Positions 35,478 to 44,277 of a stretch of 64,000 nucleotides of DNA are shown piece by piece; the first letter of the stretch is position 1, and every line of letters starts with the position of its first letter. Source of the stretch: Oscillospiraceae bacterium (GTDB lineage: Bacteria; Bacillota; Clostridia; Saccharofermentanales; Fastidiosipilaceae). The stretch lies in assembly GCA_029983685.1 (NCBI GenBank), contig JASBZA010000004.1:62001-126000 (forward strand). Direction: 5' to 3'. The notes under the pieces are model-generated. The model saw only the letters and a program-made list of their open reading frames with translations, was not told the origin of the DNA and ran no database searches. Both the position numbers and the translations under genes were made by a program.

Positions 35478-35511
35478 TTGTTATATATTAGATAAAAGGA
35501 GGAACCGGCAT

Positions 35512-37134
35512 ATGAAACTTAGTGTTTACGGAGCAGCCAGGCAAGTAACAGGATCCAACTTTTTGATCGAAACGGATAACAATGAACGCTTTCTGATTGA
35601 TTGCGGACTTTTCCAAGGGGGCCAAGCCATGGAGGCCAAAAACGCCAGGCAGTTTCCCTACCGTCCGTCCGATATCGACTTTATGATACTGACCCACGCC
35701 CATATTGACCATTCGGGGCGAATTCCTTACCTGGTTAAAGAGGGCTTCAACGGTCCGATTTATACCACCAAGGCTACGGCAGACTTAGCAGAACTCATGT
35801 TGTATGACTCGGCCAAAATTCAAGAGTCGGACGCCGAATGGCAAAGCCGAAAAAATCAAAGACAAAATAAGGGAGAGGTGGAGCCTCTCTATATGGAGTC
35901 CGATGTTACCAGGTCTTTGCCTCTGTTAAGACCGCAAGCCTACGGTCAGGTAATCAAGCTGACGGAAAATCTTTCACTGCGCTTTCGAGATGCCGGTCAC
36001 ATCTTGGGCTCATCGATACTGGAAATCTGGGTTAAGGAAGGCGATAAACAGTCCAAGCTAGTCGTTTCAGGTGACCTGGGTATGAGCAAGCATATCTTGA
36101 TCAGAGATCCCGAATTTATTGAAGAAGCCGATTATCTCATTATGGAATCTACCTATGGTAATTCGGTCCACGCCTCCTACGAGAACTCCCTGAAAGAATT
36201 GATGCAAGTAATAGAGGAGACTACCAGCCGAGGCGGTACGGTGTTAATTCCCAGTTTTGCGGTAGGTCGGACCCAAGAATTAATCTACGAGATGAATAAG
36301 TACTATGAATACATACACCAGGGCCAATCCAATCCGGTTCGCATCATCGTAGACAGCCCCATGGCGACCAAGGCGACAGGCATATTCATGAAGAATACCG
36401 AAGTTTTATCGGATGAAGCCCAGGACTTAATCCGGCGCGGAGACAATGTTTTTGCTTTCCCCAATCTGAGTTTTACCGCCAATGTAGAAGAGTCGGTGGC
36501 TCTCAATACGGACCAAGACCCCAAGGTCATCATTGCCTCGTCCGGTATGGCGACCGGCGGCCGAATCCGTCACCACCTGAAACATCATCTCTGGCAATCC
36601 AATAATGCGGTTATTTTTGTGGGATACCAGGCAGAGGGCAGCTTGGGCCGTATTATTTTGGACGGCGCCCAATATGTCAAGATTTTGGGCGAGGACATTG
36701 CCTGTCGGGCCAAAGTTTACGACATGAAAGGCTTTAGTGCCCATGCCGACCAGCCTATGCTTTTGGATTGGTTAGACCACTTCAGCCATAAGCCCAAAAA
36801 AGTTATTCTGGTCCACGGCGAAGATCGAGAGATGATGCCTTTGGCCAAAAAAATAGAGGGCAGGAATCTAAAAGTTTATAGACCCCATGAAGGTGAGACG
36901 ATTGATCTGGCGGCCCTAGACACATCAGAAGCAGCCCCTACTTTTGCCAAACAAGAAGATATTGCCAAGCACTTGAATGACCGCTTAGCGGAAGTTCAGG
37001 ATTTGATGCGAGACTGGGAAGGTAGAAAAGTTGACCTGGAGACGGTTAATCCGGAAAGTCTGGGCGATTTGGAGACCGCTTTGGCCCGCCTCAAGAGTCA
37101 AATCATGGACTTAAATGTCCTAACAGGAAAATAA
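35512..37134 (+). CDS. MBL-fold beta-CASP ribonuclease-like protein
   Basis: The 540-residue protein is a metallo-beta-lactamase-fold hydrolase with a beta-CASP insert, of the CPSF-73/YsgF-like RNA-specificity type. Motifs: metal box LTHAHIDHSGR, RDAGHILGSS, GDLGMS, the beta-CASP region with FAVGRTQEL, IASSGMATGGRIRHHL, the FSAHADQ histidine box and VHGEDREM. It probably acts on RNA; the substrate is unknown. AGGAGG precedes the ATG. It is not RNase J, whose C-terminal region differs. It is followed by gdhA after 12 bases. Confidence 0.87.
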   Translation: MKLSVYGAARQVTGSNFLIETDNNERFLIDCGLFQGGQAMEAKNARQFPYRPSDIDFMILTHAHIDHSGRIPYLVKEGFNGPIYTTKATADLAELMLYDSAKIQESDAEWQSRKNQRQNKGEVEPLYMESDVTRSLPLLRPQAYGQVIKLTENLSLRFRDAGHILGSSILEIWVKEGDKQSKLVVSGDLGMSKHILIRDPEFIEEADYLIMESTYGNSVHASYENSLKELMQVIEETTSRGGTVLIPSFAVGRTQELIYEMNKYYEYIHQGQSNPVRIIVDSPMATKATGIFMKNTEVLSDEAQDLIRRGDNVFAFPNLSFTANVEESVALNTDQDPKVIIASSGMATGGRIRHHLKHHLWQSNNAVIFVGYQAEGSLGRIILDGAQYVKILGEDIACRAKVYDMKGFSAHADQPMLLDWLDHFSHKPKKVILVHGEDREMMPLAKKIEGRNLKVYRPHEGETIDLAALDTSEAAPTFAKQEDIAKHLNDRLAEVQDLMRDWEGRKVDLETVNPESLGDLETALARLKSQIMDLNVLTGK

Positions 37135-37146
37135 AGGAGAATCCAT

Positions 37147-38496
37147 ATGGCAGATGCGAAAATTTATACCGAACGCGTATTGGAAAATTTGCAAAAGAGA
37201 AATCCGCATGAACCCGAATACATTCAAGCGGTCCGTGAGGTTTTACTTAGTCTGAATTGGGTGATTGAAGAGCACCCCGAATATCAGGACCATGCCCTCT
37301 TAGAGCGCATGGTAGAGCCCGACCGAATGATCGGCTTTAAGGTGGTTTGGCAGGATGATGCGGGAAGAGTACAGGTGAATAGAGGCTATCGTATTCAATT
37401 TAATCAAGCCATAGGCCCCTATAAGGGCGGTTTGCGCTTCCATCCCTCCGTTAATCCTTCGGTGCTGAAGTTCTTAGGTTTTGAGCAAACCTTTAAGAAT
37501 GCCTTGACCGGACTTCCCATGGGCGGCGGCAAGGGCGGATCGGATTTTGACCCTAAAGGTAAATCCGATGCTGAGATTATGCGTTTTTGCCAAAGCTTCA
37601 TGCTGGAGCTTTACCGCCATATAGGCTCCGAAACCGATGTACCGGCAGGCGATATCGGCGTAGGTGCCAGAGAGGTCGGTTATCTATTCGGTATGTATAA
37701 GAAAATCCGAAATGAACATGTAGGTGTTCTGACCGGTAAAGGTCTTAGTTACGGCGGCTCTTTGGCCAGGACCGAAGCGACGGGCTATGGTGCCTTATAT
37801 ATCATCCGCCAAATCTTGGAGGACAGAGGAGACAGTCTGGAAGGCAAGACCATTGCCTTGTCGGGCTCGGGCAATGTGGCTATTTATGCCTGTGAGAAGG
37901 CCCATGACCTGGGGGCTAAAATCCTTACCATGTCCGACAGCTCGGGCTATGTTTACGACTCCCAAGGCATAGATTTAGATCTTATAAAAGAAATTAAACT
38001 GGAAAAGCGCGACCGCATTCACACCTATCTCGAGAAGCGACCTGAGGCTCAGTTTTTTGCCGGCCAAAAACCCTGGCAGGTCAAGGTGGATATTGCTATC
38101 CCGGCCGCTACACAAAATGAAGAGGATTTAGAAGATGCCAAGCAATTAGTCGAGAATGCAACTCCTTACTATTTCGAAGCGTCCAACATGTCTACCACAG
38201 AAGCTGCCGTGAATTATCTTTTAGACCACAAGGTTTTAGTTGGTCCTTCTAAGGCTATCAATGCCGGAGGTGTCGCAGTATCCGGCTTGGAAATGAGCCA
38301 AAACGCCTCGCATGTTGCCTGGTCCTTCAAAGAAGTGGATAAGAAACTCGAGGAAATTATGGCGGGTATTTATAAGAATATCAGTGAGGCAGCCCAAGAC
38401 TATGCCGGCTCCAAAGACGCACTTATTGTCGGCGCCAATATAGCCGGCTTCAAGAGAGTCGCCCAAGCCATGTTGGAACAGGGCTATGTGTTCTGA
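37147..38496 (+). CDS. gdhA: NADP-type glutamate dehydrogenase
   Basis: Links ammonium and 2-oxoglutarate to glutamate. The 449-residue protein is the hexameric bacterial form: YKGGLRFHPSVN, the catalytic lysine region PMGGGKGGSDFDPKGKS, GVGAREVGYLFG, a Rossmann ALSGSGNVA, and AINAGGVAVSGLEMSQN. NADP preference is inferred from length and type. AAAGGAGA precedes the ATG. It ends in TGA and overlaps trmB on the opposite strand by 13 bases. Confidence 0.95.
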   Translation: MADAKIYTERVLENLQKRNPHEPEYIQAVREVLLSLNWVIEEHPEYQDHALLERMVEPDRMIGFKVVWQDDAGRVQVNRGYRIQFNQAIGPYKGGLRFHPSVNPSVLKFLGFEQTFKNALTGLPMGGGKGGSDFDPKGKSDAEIMRFCQSFMLELYRHIGSETDVPAGDIGVGAREVGYLFGMYKKIRNEHVGVLTGKGLSYGGSLARTEATGYGALYIIRQILEDRGDSLEGKTIALSGSGNVAIYACEKAHDLGAKILTMSDSSGYVYDSQGIDLDLIKEIKLEKRDRIHTYLEKRPEAQFFAGQKPWQVKVDIAIPAATQNEEDLEDAKQLVENATPYYFEASNMSTTEAAVNYLLDHKVLVGPSKAINAGGVAVSGLEMSQNASHVAWSFKEVDKKLEEIMAGIYKNISEAAQDYAGSKDALIVGANIAGFKRVAQAMLEQGYVF

Positions 38497-39218
38497 TGGG
38501 CTTGGCGGTAGGCTTCTCTTTTAGCTTTTTCATCTAAGTGAAATTGTTCCAGGCGCCCCCGAAGAGCTTCGGGGGCGACTTTTTCTTTTTGTGCCCAAAT
38601 GGCCTTAATAGCTATACCTTGGTCGCGCCAACGCTGTTCGTATTCAGTTACGATTCCGGTAGGATCTTCCTCAACTTTTAAATTCGATGAGGACTTCAAA
38701 AGATTAAAACCCATGGCGGGAAGGTAGGAAAGGCTGTCTTCATAGAGTTCTGTGTCATCGGTTTTAAAGTAGATATTGGCTCCGTCCTTTAAAAAAGAAT
38801 GGTACTGGATAAGCTGCCTGGGATGAGTCAGGCGTCTTTTGTTATGGCGTTTCTTGGGCCAAGGATTGGGGAAGAAAATGTAAAGTGTATCGGCGAAGTC
38901 TTTAGGGAATACCCCTTCAATATTGCTGATATCATGGCATAACAAGAGGGCATTATCGACACCGGTTTCTTCCAGATTTCTTTTGGCAAAGACCATGGCG
39001 TTGGTCTCGATGTCGACACCGATGTAGTTATGTGACGGATCGTCTTTGGCCTTATGGGCTAAAAATTTACCCTTGCCTGCACCAAGCTCCACTGCGTAAG
39101 GCAGAGAAGCAGACGCAAAGTAGGAAGACCAGTCTCCGGTAAAATCGTCCATATTTAAAAGCACGTAATGACTTTTTTGCATTTCGGGTACGGCGTAGTG
39201 TTTTTTTCTAAAGCGCAT
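38484..39218 (-). CDS. trmB: tRNA (guanine-N(7)-)-methyltransferase
   Basis: Adds m7G46 to tRNA. The product from the ATG at 39218 is 244 residues, the normal length, and starts MRFRKKHYAVPEM; a longer frame reaching 39299 would add a non-family N-terminus. AGGAGACT lies before this ATG. Motifs: AVELGAGKGKF for SAM, YIGVDIETNAMVFAKR, IFFPNPWPKKRHNKRRL and the C-terminal TEYEQRW. It converges on gdhA with a 13-base overlap of the two coding ends. An extended -10 (TGCTATAAT on the minus strand near 39249-39257) may be its promoter. Confidence 0.93.
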   Translation of the reverse strand: MRFRKKHYAVPEMQKSHYVLLNMDDFTGDWSSYFASASLPYAVELGAGKGKFLAHKAKDDPSHNYIGVDIETNAMVFAKRNLEETGVDNALLLCHDISNIEGVFPKDFADTLYIFFPNPWPKKRHNKRRLTHPRQLIQYHSFLKDGANIYFKTDDTELYEDSLSYLPAMGFNLLKSSSNLKVEEDPTGIVTEYEQRWRDQGIAIKAIWAQKEKVAPEALRGRLEQFHLDEKAKREAYRQAHQNT

Positions 39219-39277
39219 GGGAAGTCTCCTTTCCGAATCAGGCTTCGTATTATAGCAAATTAATTTTAAAAAGGGTC

Positions 39278-39313
39278 TTGCAATGTTTAACTGTATCAAT
39301 ATAATTAGTACAG
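39278..39313 (+). promoter_or_regulatory. Promoter with overlapping palindromic operator for the GntR-ABC operon
   Basis: TTGCAA at 39278 and TATAAT at 39300 are 16 bases apart. An imperfect palindrome CTGTA...TACAG (39291-39313) covers the -10 box. YtrA-type GntR regulators bind TGTA/TACA-type palindromes at their own promoters, so this is the likely autoregulatory site. Confidence 0.65.
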
Positions 39314-39358
39314 ATAAGGCAGAATGACTTATTTATTTTACTTGAGAAAGGAGACCCC

Positions 39359-39727
39359 ATGTTTTCTATAAATGCGCAAGACAAAAGTCCTTTGTATCAG
39401 CAAATTATGGATCAGCTGATTTTGTTTGTCGCCAACGGTTTATTGCAGCCGGGAGACAAGCTGCCGTCCATTAGAGAAATGGCATCGGACCTGGGTATAA
39501 ATCCGAACACGGTAGTCAGAGCTTACAGTGAGCTGGAGAGGGCCAATGTCATTGAGACATACCCCAAAAAAGGGGCATTTATCAAAGAACAGGATATGGG
39601 GACCAGGATAGAGGAGAAGGCCTATAAGGATTTTCTGGACCTGGTCAATCGTTATATACAAATGGGAATGGATAAGACTAAACTTTTCCAAATTGTCGAG
39701 GAGGTAATTTCGGATGCTACGTATTAA
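39359..39727 (+). CDS. GntR-family regulator, YtrA subfamily
   Basis: A 122-residue protein with a winged helix (SPLYQQIMDQLILFVANGLLQPGDKLPSIREMASDLGIN region, continuing NTVVRAYSELERANVIETY) and a short C-terminal dimerisation helix. This size is typical of YtrA-type repressors that control an adjacent ABC transporter. GAAAGGAGA precedes the ATG, and the 3' end overlaps the ATPase gene by 14 bases. The promoter carries a palindrome over its -10 box. Confidence 0.92.
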   Translation: MFSINAQDKSPLYQQIMDQLILFVANGLLQPGDKLPSIREMASDLGINPNTVVRAYSELERANVIETYPKKGAFIKEQDMGTRIEEKAYKDFLDLVNRYIQMGMDKTKLFQIVEEVISDATY

Positions 39728-40580
39728 TAACTTGACCAAATCCTTCGGTGATTACGTGGTCCTGGACAAGCTGAACTGGCAGGTCGGTGATGGGCAAGTG
39801 ATTGGTTTGATCGGAAGTAACGGAGCCGGTAAATCCACGCTTTTGAGGTGTATCGCTTCGGTTTACAGCTTTAGCGGGGCGATTTCTTATAACGGAGAGC
39901 ATGTGGATTTGCAAAAAGACAAGCTCTTTTTTGTGTCCGACGAACCCTTTTATTTTAACCGCTTCAGCACCTACGATATGAAAAAATTCTATCGGAGTTT
40001 TTACAGCCGTTTCTCCGAAGAAACTTACCAAAGGCTCCTGGAGGTTTTTCATTTTGATGAGAAAAAGCCGATTGATAAACTTTCCAAGGGCCTCAAACGT
40101 CAATCCGCACTTATTTTGGGCATCAGTTGCAAGCCCGAATTGCTTCTTATGGACGAGTCCTTTGACGGCTTGGATCCTATGATGCGTTTGAAGCTTAAGC
40201 GCGAAATCATTCGTCTGGTGGAAGAAGAAGGTATCAGTGTCATTATTTCTTCTCATAACATCAGAGAACTGGAAGACATTTGTGACGGTATGGCACTTCT
40301 GGAAAATAAGCAAATTATATTTACCCAAACCCTGGAAGAACTGAACCATAACTACCACAAAGTTCAGTTGGGGTATGCTGAGGCTCCGGGTCCCGAATTA
40401 TTCCGGGGGCAGGATCTCTTATTTAAAGAGCAAAATAACAAGGTCGTTACGGTCATTTATCGCGGCAGTGGCCTCAGAGAAACCATTGAAGCTTCCAAAC
40501 CGATTTTAATTAACCCGCTTCCCATAAGCATGGAAGAGATTTTCGTAGTAGAAATGGAGTCCAGACAAAATGAAAAATAA
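39714..40580 (+). CDS. ABC transporter ATP-binding protein
   Basis: A 288-residue ATPase of the YtrB/CcmA type. Visible motifs are Walker A GSNGAGKSTLL, Q-loop FFVSDE, signature LSKGLKRQ, Walker B LLLMDES and an H-loop SSHNIRE. The ~70-residue C-terminal extension is typical of export-type systems regulated by GntR proteins. The gene overlaps the regulator before it and the membrane component after it. Substrate unknown; related systems respond to cell-envelope antibiotics. Confidence 0.92.
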   Translation: MLRINNLTKSFGDYVVLDKLNWQVGDGQVIGLIGSNGAGKSTLLRCIASVYSFSGAISYNGEHVDLQKDKLFFVSDEPFYFNRFSTYDMKKFYRSFYSRFSEETYQRLLEVFHFDEKKPIDKLSKGLKRQSALILGISCKPELLLMDESFDGLDPMMRLKLKREIIRLVEEEGISVIISSHNIRELEDICDGMALLENKQIIFTQTLEELNHNYHKVQLGYAEAPGPELFRGQDLLFKEQNNKVVTVIYRGSGLRETIEASKPILINPLPISMEEIFVVEMESRQNEK

Positions 40581-42180
40581 AAATCATGTTTCAAGATATC
40601 TGTTTCACCTCTTAAAACAGTTTAGAGCTATTGCAATTCTTTATGCCATCCTCTATTTCTTAGCCTATCCCTTCATAATGTTGATGCAGATTTTGACTTT
40701 AAGCATGGGGGGATCCCAACGTTATGTTGCTAATGCCCTTCCGATTTATGGTGCTCCTACCTTATTAATTTTGGCAACGCTGGCAACTGGCCTGATAACG
40801 CCCTATATTATTTTCTCTTATCTTTATAAAAGAGCGGATATGGATACCTATTTTGCCCTACCCATTCGAAAGTCTAAACTGTTTTTAATCCAAACTTTTT
40901 TTGCCTGGCTTATCCAAATTGTACCTATTTTAATCATGAACGGATTAGGCTATGCCATTGCATTGATAGCAAGTAAAACGTCGCCTCTTTTTGTAATGAA
41001 TGTAAATCATGACAATGCCAGGGCACTTCTTTTTTCCAGCTTGATTTTTATGATGGGATCATTTTTTCTCATGATTCTTTCGATTCTGGCTATCCTCTGC
41101 ACGACATCACTATTTAACGGGATTGTGTATGGAATCGTTTTAAACGGCTTTCCCTATGTTTTGTTTTTTCTTTGGCAATCTTACCAGGTCAATTTCCCGG
41201 GTTATACTTCGACCATCAGTCAGCCCCTCCAAAAAGGTCTAACCGATGTGTCTACTATAGGCCTCATGAAGCAAGAGTCTCCATTGCTTTTTCATGATAA
41301 TTTCTTAAGGGCCATTAGTGCTTTATGGGAAAGCAATTTTCTCTTTGGCCGTTTAACAGATCATGATCGTTTTATGACGCTTTTTATGTGGGTACTCCTC
41401 GCTTTTGTCTTAAGTCTGCCGCTTTTGGCTTTGGCTACTTATCTTTACAAAATTCGCAAGGTTGAACGCATTCAATCAACCTCTATCTTCCGTTATTTCT
41501 ATCCTATTGTTATCTACAGTTTCGGTGTCATGTTGTTGATGTCTTCTCTGAAAACTTTTATAGATGAATCTTATAATTGGTATGCAGAGGCTCTCACTGT
41601 CTTTCTGATAGGCTTTGCACTTTATTACGTGGTCCAAATTATTCGTTACCACGGTTGGCCGAAATTTTTCTCGAACTTAGGTATTTATATCCTGGTTTTT
41701 ATTCTGTCCTTTGGTCTGAATTTTACCTTATCTAAGACACAGACTCGTATATTAACCTATCAGGTCCCGAAACTTAATCAGATAGGTAAAGCTCAAATCG
41801 TGACGGCTGACCAGATGCGATATGATGAAGAACCTTATGAGCATGAAAGACCATATATTTATTTTGAACCTTACGGAACGGTGAACAAATTTGAAATCTA
41901 TGATACGAAAGGGAAAGAAGATATTGACCATGTGAGGCAAATCCACAAGGCTATTTTGAAAGACATAACGGATAATAACAGGACCGATTCCTGGAGATCT
42001 GTGGGCCATCATGAGGATGTAGCCGCAATCCAAATATATTACTATGATGTAGCTAATCGTTTAATTATGGTCAGAACCTATGATGTTTACGATAAAGACC
42101 TGCAAAAAGAAATCGAAATGTTGATTAACCATCCTTTGTATACATACCAAATACCAGCTTATGAAGAAAAAGGCTATTAA
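40570..42180 (+). CDS. Membrane component of the GntR-linked ABC transporter
   Basis: A 536-residue membrane protein with about eight to ten hydrophobic helices (residues ~16-40, ~60-85, ~105-135, ~155-205, ~275-300, ~310-335, ~340-365, ~375-400). A soluble C-terminal region of about 130 residues follows (from about 405). This resembles the DUF6449/YtrC-like permeases. Its start lies inside the ATPase 3' end, so it is translated with it. No conserved catalytic motif; what is moved is unknown. Confidence 0.82.
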   Translation: MKNKNHVSRYLFHLLKQFRAIAILYAILYFLAYPFIMLMQILTLSMGGSQRYVANALPIYGAPTLLILATLATGLITPYIIFSYLYKRADMDTYFALPIRKSKLFLIQTFFAWLIQIVPILIMNGLGYAIALIASKTSPLFVMNVNHDNARALLFSSLIFMMGSFFLMILSILAILCTTSLFNGIVYGIVLNGFPYVLFFLWQSYQVNFPGYTSTISQPLQKGLTDVSTIGLMKQESPLLFHDNFLRAISALWESNFLFGRLTDHDRFMTLFMWVLLAFVLSLPLLALATYLYKIRKVERIQSTSIFRYFYPIVIYSFGVMLLMSSLKTFIDESYNWYAEALTVFLIGFALYYVVQIIRYHGWPKFFSNLGIYILVFILSFGLNFTLSKTQTRILTYQVPKLNQIGKAQIVTADQMRYDEEPYEHERPYIYFEPYGTVNKFEIYDTKGKEDIDHVRQIHKAILKDITDNNRTDSWRSVGHHEDVAAIQIYYYDVANRLIMVRTYDVYDKDLQKEIEMLINHPLYTYQIPAYEEKGY

Positions 42181-42295
42181 AATAATTTCTTTTGGTCACA
42201 TTCGTACGTTTTTATAAAAGAATACTTGCTAAAATATAAGGCAGTCGATAAGAATTGACAAAAGTTATGTGCTTTACTGGAAAGGAAGTATAGAA

Positions 42296-42781
42296 ATGAA
42301 TCAAGAAGTTTTACAACTTTTGAATGAACAGGTGAATTTAGAATTAGCTTCAGCCTATCTTTATTATGATATGAGTACTGCTATGAAGAGCCAAAATGTT
42401 AACGGTTTTGCGCATTGGTTAGCTTTGCAAGCCCATGAGGAAATAGAGCATGCTGAGAAGTTTATTCATTTCCTCTTAGAATTAGACCAAGAACCTGAAT
42501 TGAAGACTATAGCATTAGAACGTCCTTCGGATAGAAGTCCTTTAGCTTTGGCTAAGGCTACGCTGGCCCATGAGAAGACCGTTACTGAGTCCATTCTCAA
42601 TTTGCGCAAAGCGGCTTTGGAAGCAGGTGAACAGGCTGTAGAGATTTTCTTACAGAGGTTTGTTTCAGAGCAAGTTGAAGAAGAGAGTAATGCCAGAGAT
42701 GTCCTTGATCTCATCCAGTTGGCTGGCGATGATGCATCCGCTAAATTGAGGGTCGATGCTATTTTAGCTTCCAGAGAGTAA
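42296..42781 (+). CDS. ftnA: Ferritin-like iron storage protein
   Basis: A 161-residue non-haem ferritin. The four-helix bundle carries ferroxidase ligands in NLELASAYLYYDM, AHEEIEHAEKFIHF and EQVEEE. The ATG at 42296 has AAAGGAAG 8 bases upstream; an in-frame earlier start would add an unrelated N-terminus. The gene is monocistronic, with a long 3' region ending in the terminator at 42876. Promoter candidates upstream (TTGCTA, or TATAAA near 42216) are ambiguous. It fits an anaerobe storing iron and limiting oxygen damage. Confidence 0.93.
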   Translation: MNQEVLQLLNEQVNLELASAYLYYDMSTAMKSQNVNGFAHWLALQAHEEIEHAEKFIHFLLELDQEPELKTIALERPSDRSPLALAKATLAHEKTVTESILNLRKAALEAGEQAVEIFLQRFVSEQVEEESNARDVLDLIQLAGDDASAKLRVDAILASRE

Positions 42782-42875
42782 TTTATATTTGAGCTTCGTA
42801 TGTTTGAAAGAGCAGCTTGGCTTTTACGTACGATTTTAGTATAAAGCGTCAGGTTTTTTAGACGGTCATTAGGAT

Positions 42876-42922
42876 AAGGTCGCTGAAGTGAGCTTTAATC
42901 AGCTTGTTTTAGCGGCCTTTTT
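42876..42922 (+). terminator. Intrinsic terminator between ferritin and hflX
   Basis: AAGGTCGCT at 42876-42884 pairs with AGCGGCCTT at 42911-42919 (one G-U), with a 26-base loop, and is followed by five T. It lies 95 bases after ferritin and abuts an ATG at 42923, arguing that hflX starts further down at 42965. Confidence 0.8.
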
Positions 42923-42964
42923 ATGTTTGAATCGAAATACGGAGAGGCACAAGAGAGGAAATTA

Positions 42965-44275
42965 ATGGAAGATAATAAAAATAAAGACTATCTGATTGAA
43001 GCGCCTGAAGAAAAAGTCTACCTTATAGGTTTAAATCTTTCCCGAGGTGAAACGGCGGAAGAAGAGACCCAGAGGTCTTTGGAGGAGTTGGCCGAATTGG
43101 TGGAAGCCTGCGGTGGTCAGACTTTGGGAGGGACCTATCAAAATCGGCCGGCACCGGACCCTTCAACCTATATCGGTCGGGGCAAGTTGGAAGAAGCCAG
43201 TCGCGAGGCCGAATCTCTGGGCTGTACGACCCTGGTTTTTGATGATGAATTGAGCGGCAGCCAGATGCGTAATATCCAGGAGGTCTCCAAGCTTAAGGTA
43301 CTGGATCGAACCAGCGTGATTTTGGACATATTTGCCAACAGGGCCCAGTCCAAAGAAGGTAAGCTCCAGGTAGAGTTAGCCCAATACGAGTACCGCTTGA
43401 GTCGAGTCCAGCTCATTAATGAATCTATGGACCGTTTAGGCGGTGGTATCGGGTCCAGAGGTCCCGGTGAAAGTCAGTTGGAAACGGACCGACGCCATGT
43501 CCGCGAACGTATTACCAAGCTACGCCGTGATTTAAAAGAGGTATCGAAAAGGCGTCAGAACAAAAGAGAAAAGAGACAAGAGACCGGTCAAACGACTGTG
43601 GCTGTAGTGGGCTATACCAATGCAGGTAAGTCTACCTTGATTAATCTTTTGGCCGAAGCGGATCTTTTTGCTATGGACCAGGTTTTTGCGACACTGGATG
43701 CAACGGCCAGAGATTTGCGCCTGCCCGACGGCAGCCACGTCATGCTGGTCGATACGGTAGGCTTTATTCGAAAGCTGCCCCATCAATTGGTAGAGGCCTT
43801 TCATTCGACTTTGGAAGAAGTATCCGACGCTGACCTGATTTTACATGTGGTAGATATTGCAGATCCTGAGGCCGAAGGGCAGATTGCCTTGGTCGAAGAA
43901 GAATTAAGACGGCTGGAGGCAGCCCAGAAGCCCCGTATCTTAGTCTTAAACAAGATGGATCTTTTGGCCGAAGATGAACAGCCGCGTTTCTTACACGAGA
44001 AGACTCAGCCGGAACACTTCCGAGTCCAGCCGGTCTCGGCCATGACCGGAGAGGGCACCCAAGACCTTCTGAACAGTATTGCAGAGATGCTGGCTTTCCG
44101 GCAGAAGACCTACCAGCTCAGTCTGCCCTACGAAGAGTCTACACTCTATGCCTATATTAAGGACAACGGAAACTTACTAGAGGAGAAATTTTTAGACGGC
44201 CATATGGAGCTCTATTTTAACTTAGATAAGCGCCTGTCAGGCCCGGTTGAACGGTATTTGGAGAAGAACGCCTAA
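42965..44275 (+). CDS. hflX: GTPase HflX
   Basis: Ribosome-splitting GTPase of the Obg-HflX group, acting on stalled 70S ribosomes. The ~436-residue protein has the N-terminal HflX domain (GLNLSRGETAEE, AELVEACGGQ), a coiled linker, and a G domain with G1 GYTNAGKSTLI, G3 DTVGF and G4 NKMD. The ATG at 42965 has AGAGAGGA in position; an earlier ATG at 42923 lies on the terminator T-run. A terminator follows the stop. Confidence 0.93.
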   Translation: MEDNKNKDYLIEAPEEKVYLIGLNLSRGETAEEETQRSLEELAELVEACGGQTLGGTYQNRPAPDPSTYIGRGKLEEASREAESLGCTTLVFDDELSGSQMRNIQEVSKLKVLDRTSVILDIFANRAQSKEGKLQVELAQYEYRLSRVQLINESMDRLGGGIGSRGPGESQLETDRRHVRERITKLRRDLKEVSKRRQNKREKRQETGQTTVAVVGYTNAGKSTLINLLAEADLFAMDQVFATLDATARDLRLPDGSHVMLVDTVGFIRKLPHQLVEAFHSTLEEVSDADLILHVVDIADPEAEGQIALVEEELRRLEAAQKPRILVLNKMDLLAEDEQPRFLHEKTQPEHFRVQPVSAMTGEGTQDLLNSIAEMLAFRQKTYQLSLPYEESTLYAYIKDNGNLLEEKFLDGHMELYFNLDKRLSGPVERYLEKNA

Positions 44276-44277
44276 GC

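Noticed and set aside
39219..39299. N-terminal extension of trmB to 39299
   Set aside because: The added residues do not resemble the family and would cover the promoter; ATG 39218 has AGGAGACT and gives the normal length.
42923..42964. ATG at 42923 as the hflX start
   Set aside because: It lies directly on the T-run of a terminator and has no ribosome-binding site; ATG 42965 has a good AGAGAGGA.
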